A stretch of DNA of 8,930 nucleotides, taken from NCBI GenBank assembly GCA_947258625.1, contig CAMYJN010000064.1, forward strand, positions 1 through 8,930, read 5' to 3'. This stretch comes from an uncultured Polyangiaceae bacterium. GTDB taxonomy: Bacteria; Myxococcota_A; Polyangia; Polyangiales; Houyiibacteriaceae. Positions 1 through 5,870 of the stretch are shown here, in pieces. The notes beneath the pieces are model-generated. The model ran no database searches. It was not told the DNA's origin and worked only from the letters and a program-made list of their open reading frames with translations. Each line of letters starts with the position of its first letter. The first letter of the stretch is position 1. A program made the position numbers and the translations under genes.

Positions 1-23
1 GTTTTCAGCCCCATACCGGAGCA

Positions 24-725
24 ATGCAAGCTGTCGTCGTCGATTCAAACGCGCCGGGGCGTCTCGCCCTCGGCGAAGTCGAGCCACCCTCACCCGATCG
101 CAACGAGGCGATCGTCCGCGTACGGTCGTTCTCCCTCAATCGTGGCGAGGTTGGGTTCGCGCAAGCCAAGCCCGCCGGCGCCCGAATCGGGTGGGACGTC
201 GCCGGGGTGGTCGAGCAACCTGCTCGGGACGGCAGCGGTCCGAGCGCAGCCAGCCGCGTCGTCGGCTTCCTTCCGGCGGCGAATGGATGGGCGGAGGCCG
301 TCGCGGTGCCGACCGGCTACCTTGCGGCGATTCCCGATGAGGTGAGCGATCGCGACGCTGCAGCGCTTCCGGTTGCGGGGTTGACCGCGCTCTATGGGAT
401 CGAGCGGGCCAATCGTTTGCTCGGTGCGCGCGTCTTAGTCACCGGTGCGAGCGGCGGCGTAGGTCTCTTCGCCTGTCAGCTGGCAAAGCTGATGGGCGCG
501 CACGTGGTGGCGCAAGTTCGAAACGACGCGTCGCAAGATGCTCTAGCGCGCCTCGGCGCCGAGGTCGTCATCGACGCCACGGGCGAAGAGCTCCGCAAGC
601 ATGGACCGTATCGTCTGATCTTCGACGGCATCGGGGGCTCGATCTTCTTGAAAGGCGCTTTCGAGGGAAGGCCGTGCTCGATGTGGTGTGAGCGAGATCC
701 GGACGCTGGGTCACCATCTCACTGA
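24..725 (+). pseudogene. Broken MDR-family quinone oxidoreductase / zinc-less alcohol dehydrogenase
   Basis: The readable part (233 codons from ATG 24) is the N-terminal two thirds of a medium-chain NAD(P)H-dependent dehydrogenase, a family normally about 310-330 residues. A GroES-like domain covers roughly residues 1-115, with the family-typical GWDVAGVV at 56-63. The Rossmann fold begins with VLVTGASGGVG at 137-147, the dinucleotide-binding glycine motif, and runs to FDGIGGSIF near 201-208. After that the frame is nonsense. In another frame, codons from about 665 to 721 read KAVLDVV, a TGA at 689, then ARSGRWVTIS, which looks like the next family segment. This suggests one frameshift plus one nonsense change. 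Homology ends near 721, where a fragment of another gene begins on the other strand. The last roughly 100 residues are missing. No catalytic zinc ligands are seen, so a quinone-reductase-like member is more likely than a zinc alcohol dehydrogenase. GGAG at 18-21 lies only 2 nt before the ATG. The true substrate is unknown. Confidence 0.8.
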
Positions 726-856
726 CCTGCCTCGGCAGGGAAGCCATGTAGCGAGGAGGCTACCGACCCACCAATCGTGTAGGGAATTTCCAGGTTCTCG
801 AAGACCCGTGCGATTCGATCGGCGACCGAGAGCGACTCGCGTGGGCGTTCGATTCC
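719..856 (-). pseudogene. 5' remnant of an AbiEii-like nucleotidyltransferase gene
   Basis: On the minus strand the codons between about 856 and 722 read LSVADRIARVFENLEIPY followed by TIGGSVASSLHG. This matches the start of small pol-beta-type nucleotidyltransferases of the AbiEii/MNT sort, where a helix is followed by the phosphate-binding motif G-G-S-x-A-S-x-x-H-G and then by the catalytic DxD. Here the frame stops at 719 soon after HG, and no DxD appears in any frame, so the catalytic half is absent. No convincing ATG or GTG start with a ribosome site is visible. The reading frame runs back to an ATG at 1006, but the stretch before about 856 does not look coding. Known relatives act as toxins of toxin-antitoxin pairs or as small-molecule or RNA nucleotidyltransferases. 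This copy should be inactive. It meets the truncated MDR gene tail to tail. Confidence 0.5.
726..739. repeat. Short perfect palindrome at the junction of two truncated genes
   Basis: CCTGCC-TC-GGCAGG is a 6-bp perfect inverted repeat with a 2-nt centre. It sits within about 10 bp of the point where the MDR remnant (plus strand) and the nucleotidyltransferase remnant (minus strand) both lose homology. It may mark a recombination point, or it may be chance. Confidence 0.35.
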
Positions 857-996
857 ATGGAGGGCTTCGCAGTACGCTGCTCTCTGCTTGCAACACGCTC
901 CGCGCAACTTTTCGGGACCCGAAACCGATAACAGGGTAGCGGAAAGGAACTTTCGATATGGATGACAAACGCCGCGAAACGTGCGGCTGGCGCTCG

Positions 997-1147
997 AGTG
1001 GCACACCGTGTGCCGAAAGCGTCATTCGGTGGCGCTATCAGGCGGCTGCTGACTGCGCTCTGCCGCGAAACGATTGAGAAAAGCTTGTGTGGGAGCCTCT
1101 TGCTGCGGATTAAAAGTCCGCTGCTCTACCAACTGAGCTAACAGCCC
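997..1147 (-). repeat. tRNA-Lys-half repeat, copy A
   Basis: This block aligns without gaps over 151 bp to 6721-6871, in the same orientation. By hand count 125 of 151 bases match (83%). Read on the minus strand, it starts exactly at nucleotide 1 of a tRNA-Lys 5' half. The first 41 nt are identical in both copies, the remaining 110 nt about 76% identical. Within the tail, the 20 bases ccgcgaaacgattgagaaaa (1063-1082, plus strand) are identical, and GGCTCCC-CACAAG-type sequence next to the tRNA half is nearly so. The far end is a small hairpin, GGCACA-CCG-TGTGCC (1000-1014). Similarity stops abruptly beyond 1147. At the other end, GCTCG (992-996) also matches, with a 2-bp gap. No gene is carried by the repeat. 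Confidence 0.85.
1105..1147 (-). tRNA. Truncated tRNA-Lys(TTT), 5' half only (copy A)
   Basis: The minus strand from 1147 down to 1105 reads as a canonical tRNA-Lys 5' half: acceptor strand GGGCTGT, TA, D-stem GCTC, D-loop AGTTGGTA, D-stem GAGC, then anticodon stem and loop GCGGA-CTTTTAA-TCCGC with anticodon TTT. All five anticodon-stem pairs are intact. The variable loop, the T arm (no GGTTCGA-type motif) and the 3' acceptor strand (no ACAGCCC) are absent from the following 400 bp and from the upstream flank. It therefore cannot be a normal tRNA. It is also not an obviously permuted gene or one split by a short intron. It is either a tRNA gene fragment or the head of a repeat. Confidence 0.8.
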
Positions 1148-1189
1148 AAGTGCCGATAATCCTTTTGGTTTTCATCAGCCCCCTGCGGC

Positions 1190-1213
1190 TTGGTACACCT
1201 TGCGGTGTGCCAA
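1190..1213. other. Strong isolated hairpin upstream of tRNA half A
   Basis: TTGGTACACC-TTGC-GGTGTGCCAA forms a 10-bp stem with a single T-G wobble and a 4-nt loop. It lies 43 nt outside the 5' end of the tRNA-Lys half. Neither strand has a T-run after it, so it is not a classical intrinsic terminator. Its arm GGTGTGCC resembles the TGTGCC arm of the hairpin inside the repeat. Function unknown. Confidence 0.5.
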
Positions 1214-1256
1214 TAGCTTGGAATCCGTTGTCCGGTACCTCCGGTGCGTCGTTAAT

Positions 1257-1592
1257 CTAAGGTTGAATGTAGCGATTGATCGTGTGTTTGTCGGCGCGGT
1301 CCGCCACATACGATAACTCGCTGAGATGTCCACTCTTGGCAGGCCCGGCCGTCGCTACGAGCATGCGGAAAGGCTCCAAAATCTAGGGGTTTGAGCGTGT
1401 CGGCTTTGGGGCCAACGAGGGGCGTCGTGGGTACGGGACGGAGGTGGTCTCGAGAGCCCAGCCGCCCCCAACCGTTTCGCCCGCCAATTCGTGGGCGGCA
1501 AGAACAGCGTACACGTGGTCCGACGCGCCGAATGGGCAAGCCCTGCGGAGCCGTCCCGACAATCTCTCGCGCTCGGATTCACCGGGCGCCAT
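1257..1592 (-). pseudogene. Degenerate coding remnant, possible AAA-ATPase (DUF4143-like) fragment
   Basis: One minus-strand frame is open from 1592 down to a TAG at 1257-1259, apart from one TAG at about 1383. The lower part reads ILEPFRMLVATAGPAK then SGHLSELSYVADRADKHTIN and RYIQP. This has the look of the helix-turn-helix stretch that follows the ATPase core in DUF4143-type AAA proteins, a 'sampling of F..L...AA..G..LN.S.LA...GVS..T..RYI' pattern. That likeness is from memory and weak. The upper part (DHVYAVLAAHELAGETVGGG and on) is protein-like but I do not recognise it, and it may belong to another gene. No start or ribosome site is visible. The rest of the spacer up to 1817 shows no gene. 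I see no strong sigma-70 promoter for the malic enzyme gene there. Confidence 0.3.
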
Positions 1593-1817
1593 GGCGCGCT
1601 GAGGCGTTGGGCTTCGCGACGCGCTGGCGATTTAACACGAGGGTCAAGGCGGCGACTTTCGAAACCTCGGAGCGGACACGATCCTTGGGAGAAACCGGAC
1701 ATTATGGCTTGGGGCTTACATCCGATTTGGGCAGAACCAATCGTTATGTCGACTTGCTCGCGGTGCAGACAGGGCCGTTGAATCGGGTATGCTCCCAGGC
1801 AAGCTCTCGAGGACGCA

Positions 1818-3530
1818 GTGAAGGGCGAGACCTACAATCAAAAGCTCGGCGGGGAAGATCGCATCGAGACTCGCAAGCGGGGAGTCTGGCTGCTCAAGAA
1901 CCCATCCACGAACAAAGGGCTGGCTTACACGAAAGAGGAGCGCAGACAGCTCGGCCTCGATGGTCTACTGCCGCACCAGGTGCTCGAAATCGAGCAGCAG
2001 GTCGAGCCCGAGCTGGAGCACGTCCACGCAAAGGCGACTGACCTCGAGAAGTACATCGGGCTCACCAGCCTGCAGGACTTGAACGAGGTGCTGTTCTACC
2101 GCGTGCTAGTCGAGAACCTGCCAGAGCTGTTGCCCATCGTTTACACGCCGACCGTCGGGTTGGCCTGCCAGCAGTTTAGTCACATTCTTCGTTCGGCGCG
2201 CGGCATTTGGATCACGCCGAGCAACATCGAGCACGCACACGAGATCCTCGAGAGCGCGCCGTTCCACGACATTCGGCTCCTCGTAGTCACCGACAACGAG
2301 CGCATCCTAGGGCTGGGCGACCTCGGCGCCGGCGGCATGGGGATTCCGGTCGGCAAGCTAGCCCTTTACGTGGCGGGCGCGGGCATTCATCCGTCCAAGA
2401 GCCTTCCGGTGAGCCTCGACGTTGGCACGAACAACCAAGAGCTACTGAACGATCCGCTCTACAATGGACATCGAGGACGCCGGCTGACAGGCCAGGCCTA
2501 TTTCGATTTCGTCGAGCGCTTCGTGCAGGCCGCGCGCGATGTGTTTCCCCGCGCCATCATCCAGTGGGAGGACTTTGCCAAGACGCATTCGTTCACCCTG
2601 CTCGGGCGCTACCGGAAGCGGATCCCGAGCTTCAACGACGACATCCAGGGCACCGCTGCGGTGACGCTCGGCGGAATCTTTGCGGCGCTTCGGATCACCG
2701 GGCAGGCGATCCGCGACCAGCGAATTCTCTTCATCGGAGCGGGGGGCGCGTGCATCGGCATCGCGCGGTTGACGTCGGCTGCGATGCGCCAGGCGGGGGC
2801 CACCGACCGCGAGATCGAGCGTGCAATCGCCGCGTTCGACTCCCAGGGTCTGCTCCACGCCGAGCGCGAGATCAAGGAGCCCTTCAAACGCGAGTTCGCG
2901 CTCAGCAAAGACAGCCTCGAGCACTACGGGCTCGCGCAGAGCCCCAACGCCGACCCGGTGGAGATGATTCGCGCGTTCAAGCCGACCATCCTCGTGGGGG
3001 CGACGGGCCAACCGGGGGTCTTCACCCAAGAGATGATCGAGGAAATGGCGAAGCATGTGCACCGACCGGTCGTCCTGCCACTCTCGAACCCGACATCGAA
3101 GTCGGAGTGCACTCCAAAAGACGCCCTCGAATGGACCGGTGGCCAAGCGCTGGTCGCCACGGGCAGCCCATACGACGACGTGACCTATGAAGGCGAGCGT
3201 CATGTGATCGGGCAGAGCAACAACGTCTTCATCTTCCCGGGCGTTGGCCTCGGCGCCATCGTTTCGGAGACACGAGAAATCAACGACGAAATGTTCTTGA
3301 TCGCTGCGCAGACGCTCGCGAGCTGCGTCACTGACGCGCGCCTGACGCTGGGCGCCATCTTTCCAAGTCAAAACGATCTGCGCCAGGTGAGCTTCAAGAT
3401 CGCGTGTGCCGTCGTGCGCTCGGCACGCGACGCGCAGCTCGGGCGCGTGATCCCCGACGAGGAGATCGAGGCAACTGTCCGCAGCGCGGTTTGGTACCCG
3501 AGCTACATTCCGATCGTCGCCCAGCGCTGA
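1818..3530 (+). CDS. maeA: NAD-type malic enzyme (malate dehydrogenase, oxaloacetate-decarboxylating)
   Basis: The 570-aa protein is full length for the large malic enzyme family (E. coli MaeA is about 565 aa). It should convert L-malate plus NAD+ to pyruvate, CO2 and NADH in the cytoplasm, linking the TCA cycle to pyruvate. The N-terminal domain has NKGLAYTKEER and TDLEKYIGLTSLQDLNEVLF, then the catalytic Tyr109 in LPIVYTPTVG. GLGDLGAGGMGIPVGKLALY supplies catalytic Lys180. Metal ligands are Glu251-Asp252 (QWEDFAK) and Asp275 in SFNDDIQGT. The Rossmann motif is GAGGACIGIA at 307-316, where Cys312 replaces the usual glycine or alanine. The C-terminal signatures SNPTSKSECTPKDA, VATGSP and GQSNNVFIFPGVGLG are present. 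The start is GTG, supported by GAGGA at 1809-1813 with a short 4-nt gap and by N-terminal alignment. It is transcribed alone, with a hairpin right after the stop. NAD rather than NADP use is inferred from the subfamily and is not proven. Confidence 0.95.
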   Translation: MKGETYNQKLGGEDRIETRKRGVWLLKNPSTNKGLAYTKEERRQLGLDGLLPHQVLEIEQQVEPELEHVHAKATDLEKYIGLTSLQDLNEVLFYRVLVENLPELLPIVYTPTVGLACQQFSHILRSARGIWITPSNIEHAHEILESAPFHDIRLLVVTDNERILGLGDLGAGGMGIPVGKLALYVAGAGIHPSKSLPVSLDVGTNNQELLNDPLYNGHRGRRLTGQAYFDFVERFVQAARDVFPRAIIQWEDFAKTHSFTLLGRYRKRIPSFNDDIQGTAAVTLGGIFAALRITGQAIRDQRILFIGAGGACIGIARLTSAAMRQAGATDREIERAIAAFDSQGLLHAEREIKEPFKREFALSKDSLEHYGLAQSPNADPVEMIRAFKPTILVGATGQPGVFTQEMIEEMAKHVHRPVVLPLSNPTSKSECTPKDALEWTGGQALVATGSPYDDVTYEGERHVIGQSNNVFIFPGVGLGAIVSETREINDEMFLIAAQTLASCVTDARLTLGAIFPSQNDLRQVSFKIACAVVRSARDAQLGRVIPDEEIEATVRSAVWYPSYIPIVAQR

Positions 3531-3531
3531 C

Positions 3532-3549
3532 GGCGGTGACTCCACCGCC
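3532..3549. terminator. Hairpin between convergent malic enzyme and GH92 remnant
   Basis: GGCGGTG-ACTC-CACCGCC is a perfect 7-bp GC-rich stem with a 4-nt loop. It begins 2 nt after the malic enzyme stop and ends on the stop codon of the convergent GH92 remnant (3549-3551). No T-run follows on either strand. A bidirectional terminator fits the position; the U-less form is common in GC-rich genomes. Confidence 0.5.
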
Positions 3550-4069
3550 TATCGCGGGGTTTGGCTCATTTGCAAACGAAGGGTGCCGCTCCGCGTCATC
3601 GCTTGATGGGAGAGCACGGGCGTCGAGAGAAGCTGGTCGTCGAGAGCTGCGCTCGTCACGAAGACACTGTCCGGGCCATTGCCGTCCGCTTCGATGACGA
3701 AGGTCTCGCCGTCGTGATGGTTGGGGCTCAGGTGCAGGGTGATGCGTTCGAATAGGGGACTTCCGAGCCGGTATTCGGGTAGCCCAGGGGTCACCGGATA
3801 GAAGCCCATCGCTGAAAACACGAACCACGCGCTCAGCGCCCGAGCTTCGTATGAGGGCTGGGTGACGCCATTCCCCAGGGGACGAGCGCGCCAGGAAAGG
3901 TCATCCCGTCCGCGGCCGTTCCGATGAACGGATCGACTTCGGCTGCGAGTGGGGCGCCAACGGGCGGGCTCGGCACTTCAAACTGGGTTCGGCCGGACTC
4001 CGCACAACCAGCACACAGCGACAAGGACACAGCCAGTACGCTCAGGCGATGTCGATGAAGCCCGATCAT
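3549..4069 (-). pseudogene. GH92-family alpha-mannosidase lipoprotein gene with a large internal deletion
   Basis: Both ends of a glycoside hydrolase family 92 gene are present but the middle is gone. From ATG 4069 the minus strand encodes a lipoprotein signal (MIGLHRHRLSVLAVSLSLC, then AGC, with Cys22 the likely lipidated residue). Next comes VDPFIGTAADGMTFPGAL and VPWGM, the characteristic GH92 N-terminus. That frame ends at TGA near 3835. In another frame SAWFVFSAMGFYPVTPG starts at about 3838 and runs through EYRLGSPLF to a TAG at 3549-3551. This is the family's C-terminal beta-domain, about 95 residues. Family members have roughly 700-800 residues, so about 600 are missing. The acidic GNEDxGxxSAW-type active-site segment is lost up to the SAW, so the product cannot be active. 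Intact relatives trim alpha-mannosides outside the cytoplasm. The start overlaps an upstream stop as ATGA. Confidence 0.85.
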
Positions 4070-4200
4070 AGCTCGTCTGGGTCTAGCACAAGCTCATCGG
4101 CAGGCCGTGGGTCGGGAAGAACGGGGTCATGACGACTGCGCTGAGAGAGTCTACCTCCAGTCCGGTGTCGAACGCCAAGCGAAGTACGCATGAGACAACT
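4066..4200 (-). pseudogene. Possible 3' tail of a gene once upstream of the GH92 gene
   Basis: Upstream of the GH92 start the minus strand reads LRLAFDTGLEVDSLSAVVMT then PFFPTHGLPMSLC in one frame, and ELVLDPDEL followed by TGA at 4068-4066 in another. The TGA overlaps the GH92 ATG as ATGA, the usual sign of translational coupling in an operon. A single frameshift near 4085 would join the two into a plausible C-terminus. I do not recognise the family. Upstream it runs into the divergent phosphohexomutase gene, so it would be a truncated remnant. It could also be chance. Confidence 0.22.
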
Positions 4201-4219
4201 TTGGATGAGCAGGTTAGAT

Positions 4220-4225
4220 AGGAGG
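4220..4225 (+). promoter_or_regulatory. Ribosome binding site unusually close to its start codon
   Basis: A perfect AGGAGG lies only 1 nt before the GTG at 4227. The family N-terminus (VVERAERWLAGDPDP) begins at once after that GTG, and the next in-frame candidate (TTG 4257) is too far away. Such tight spacing normally lowers initiation, so expression may be weak. Confidence 0.5.
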
Positions 4226-4226
4226 C

Positions 4227-5870
4227 GTGACTGTCGTCGAAAGGGCTGAGCGGTGGTTGGCGGGCGACCCGGATCCGGCGACACGCCGCGAGCTCAAACA
4301 ACTATTGGACCGCAACGATCTCGACGCCTTGCATGACCGGTTCGACAGCTCGCTCGCATTTCGGAGTGCCAGCTTCCGCGGGCTGCTGGGTGCGGGGCCC
4401 AACCGAATGAATCGCGTCACCGTCATCCGCGCGACCGCCGGTCTCTGTGCTTGGCTTCGCCAACAGCTTCCGAACGCCGCAGAGAGAGGCATCTGCGTGG
4501 GCTTCGACGGACGGCGGATGAGTCGCGAGCTCGCAACCGACGCGGCGGGCGTGATTGCGGGCGCGGGCTTCCAAGTCTGGATGCTCGACGATGAGATGCC
4601 CACCCCGGTTTTGGGGTTCTCGGTGTTGGAAACCGGCGCTGCGGCGGGCGTGATGATCACTGCGGGCGATAGCCCTTCCGCGTACAACGGCTACAAGGTG
4701 TTTTGGGGGAACGGTTCGCAGATCATCTCCGTGCATGACGAGGGCATCGCGCAAGCGATCGCCCGCATCAGCAGCGCCAGCAGCGTCCCCCGGCCGACCC
4801 GCCATGAGGCGATCGCTCAAGGACGCATGCAAGCCTTGACCGACCTGGTAGAGCGGTATCGCGAACGGGTTAGTGCTCTGGTAGGTCCCCCATCGGAAGC
4901 GCGCCGTCTCTCGATCGCCTACACGGCGCTTCACGGCGTCGGAGATCGACTGGTCCGGACGATCCTCGGAGCTGCCGGCTTTTCCGGCCTCAAGAGCCTA
5001 GCCTCGCAAGCGGAGCCCGACGGCCGGTTTCCAACCGTCGACTTCCCCAATCCCGAAGATCCCGCGGCCATGGTGCAGGTCCTTGCGCTCGCCAAGAGGA
5101 TCAACGCGGAGCTCGTGCTCGCCAACGACCCGGATGCTGGTCGTTTGGCTGTCGCCGTCGTCTCTGACGGCGGCTATGAAGTCCTCTCCGGAGACGATCT
5201 GGGCTGCATGCTGGCCGACGATCTGCTCGAAAGAACCGAAAGCCAGTCGAAGCGCCTGCTCATCTCCTCGATCGTAAGCTCGCCACTGCTCGGAAAGATC
5301 GCGAAAGCTCACGGCGCACGGTGGGAGCAGACCCTCGTTGGTCACAGCTGGATCAATCATCGTGCGATCGAGATCGAAGCGGAGGGCTACAGTTACATCC
5401 TCGGTTACGACGACGCGCTGGGCTACGGCGCCACGACATTCGTTCGAGACAAAGACGGCATCAGTGCCGCGCTGTTGGTTGCGGACCTTGCTGCTCGATG
5501 CAAAGCGCGCGGGAGCACGCTGCTGGACGAGCGCGAGGCGATGTGGCGCCGGTACGGCCTCTATGTGAGTCGGCGGATCTCAAGGGCGTTCGAAGGGGGT
5601 GATGCAGACGAGAAGATGGCGGCGGCGATGACCCGTTACCGAGACAACCCACCCTGGCCGATCGCCAACCTAAATCTCTCCGAAACCGACGTGCTGGTCT
5701 TCGAGCCAGAAGGCGGGGATCGCGTGATCCTGCGCGCGACCGCGACAGCGGCAACGCTCGAGTACTACTTCCATGTCCGCATCGAGATCGATGCCGAAGA
5801 AAACGCCGAGTCCGCCAGACAGCGAGGCAACGCCAGAATCGACGAGATCGCCGAGGCTGTCCGCGCGTAG
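4227..5870 (+). CDS. Phosphohexomutase-family (PMM/PGM-like) protein, probable pseudoenzyme
   Basis: The 547-aa protein aligns end to end with alpha-D-phosphohexomutases of the PGM2/phosphomannomutase type, which interconvert hexose 1- and 6-phosphates. Structural signatures are kept: GAGPNRMN at 55-62, YNGYKVFWGNGSQI at 153-166, YTALHGVGDRLV at 232-243, FPTVDFPNPEDPA at 268-280 and FVRDKDGISAALLVADLAA at 405-423. The catalytic loops are not kept. The phosphoserine loop TASHNP is TAGDSP (145-150), so the catalytic Ser is Gly. The metal loop DPDADR is DPDAGR (301-306). GTAG near the N-terminus is RSAS (46-49). The lysine of the G-F-K-W-I loop is Ser (GHSWI, 372-376). The sugar loop GFEE/GYEE is GYDD (393-396). 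The phosphate loop RPSGTEPK is RATATAAT (503-510). The open frame is intact, so decay is unlikely. I infer a noncatalytic or repurposed paralogue. Canonical motifs are quoted from general family knowledge. Confidence 0.9.
   Translation: MTVVERAERWLAGDPDPATRRELKQLLDRNDLDALHDRFDSSLAFRSASFRGLLGAGPNRMNRVTVIRATAGLCAWLRQQLPNAAERGICVGFDGRRMSRELATDAAGVIAGAGFQVWMLDDEMPTPVLGFSVLETGAAAGVMITAGDSPSAYNGYKVFWGNGSQIISVHDEGIAQAIARISSASSVPRPTRHEAIAQGRMQALTDLVERYRERVSALVGPPSEARRLSIAYTALHGVGDRLVRTILGAAGFSGLKSLASQAEPDGRFPTVDFPNPEDPAAMVQVLALAKRINAELVLANDPDAGRLAVAVVSDGGYEVLSGDDLGCMLADDLLERTESQSKRLLISSIVSSPLLGKIAKAHGARWEQTLVGHSWINHRAIEIEAEGYSYILGYDDALGYGATTFVRDKDGISAALLVADLAARCKARGSTLLDEREAMWRRYGLYVSRRISRAFEGGDADEKMAAAMTRYRDNPPWPIANLNLSETDVLVFEPEGGDRVILRATATAATLEYYFHVRIEIDAEENAESARQRGNARIDEIAEAVRA

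Noticed and set aside
888..897. Ten-base word cttgcaacac shared with 6343-6352
   Set aside because: The two words are at different distances from their repeat copies and the flanks do not align; likely chance.
1000..1147. Functional split, permuted or intron-containing tRNA-Lys
   Set aside because: No T-arm motif (GGTTCGA type) and no ACAGCCC acceptor strand on the minus strand within about 400 bp downstream or in the upstream flank, at either copy.
1755..1790. Sigma-70-like words (TTGCTC, TTGAAT, TATGCT) before the malic enzyme gene
   Set aside because: The spacing between them does not fit a -35/-10 pair.
1391..2041. 216-codon plus-strand frame overlapping the malic enzyme start
   Set aside because: Arg-rich, low-complexity translation that runs into the malic enzyme gene in another frame; no recognisable domain.
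2442..3545. Long 367-codon open frame antisense to the malic enzyme gene
   Set aside because: Typical shadow frame of a GC-rich gene; its composition is low-complexity Arg/Ala/Asp-rich with no family likeness, while the sense strand is a complete malic enzyme.
4302..4934. Open frame antisense to the phosphohexomutase gene
   Set aside because: Shadow of a clearly recognisable sense gene; no ribosome site or family match.
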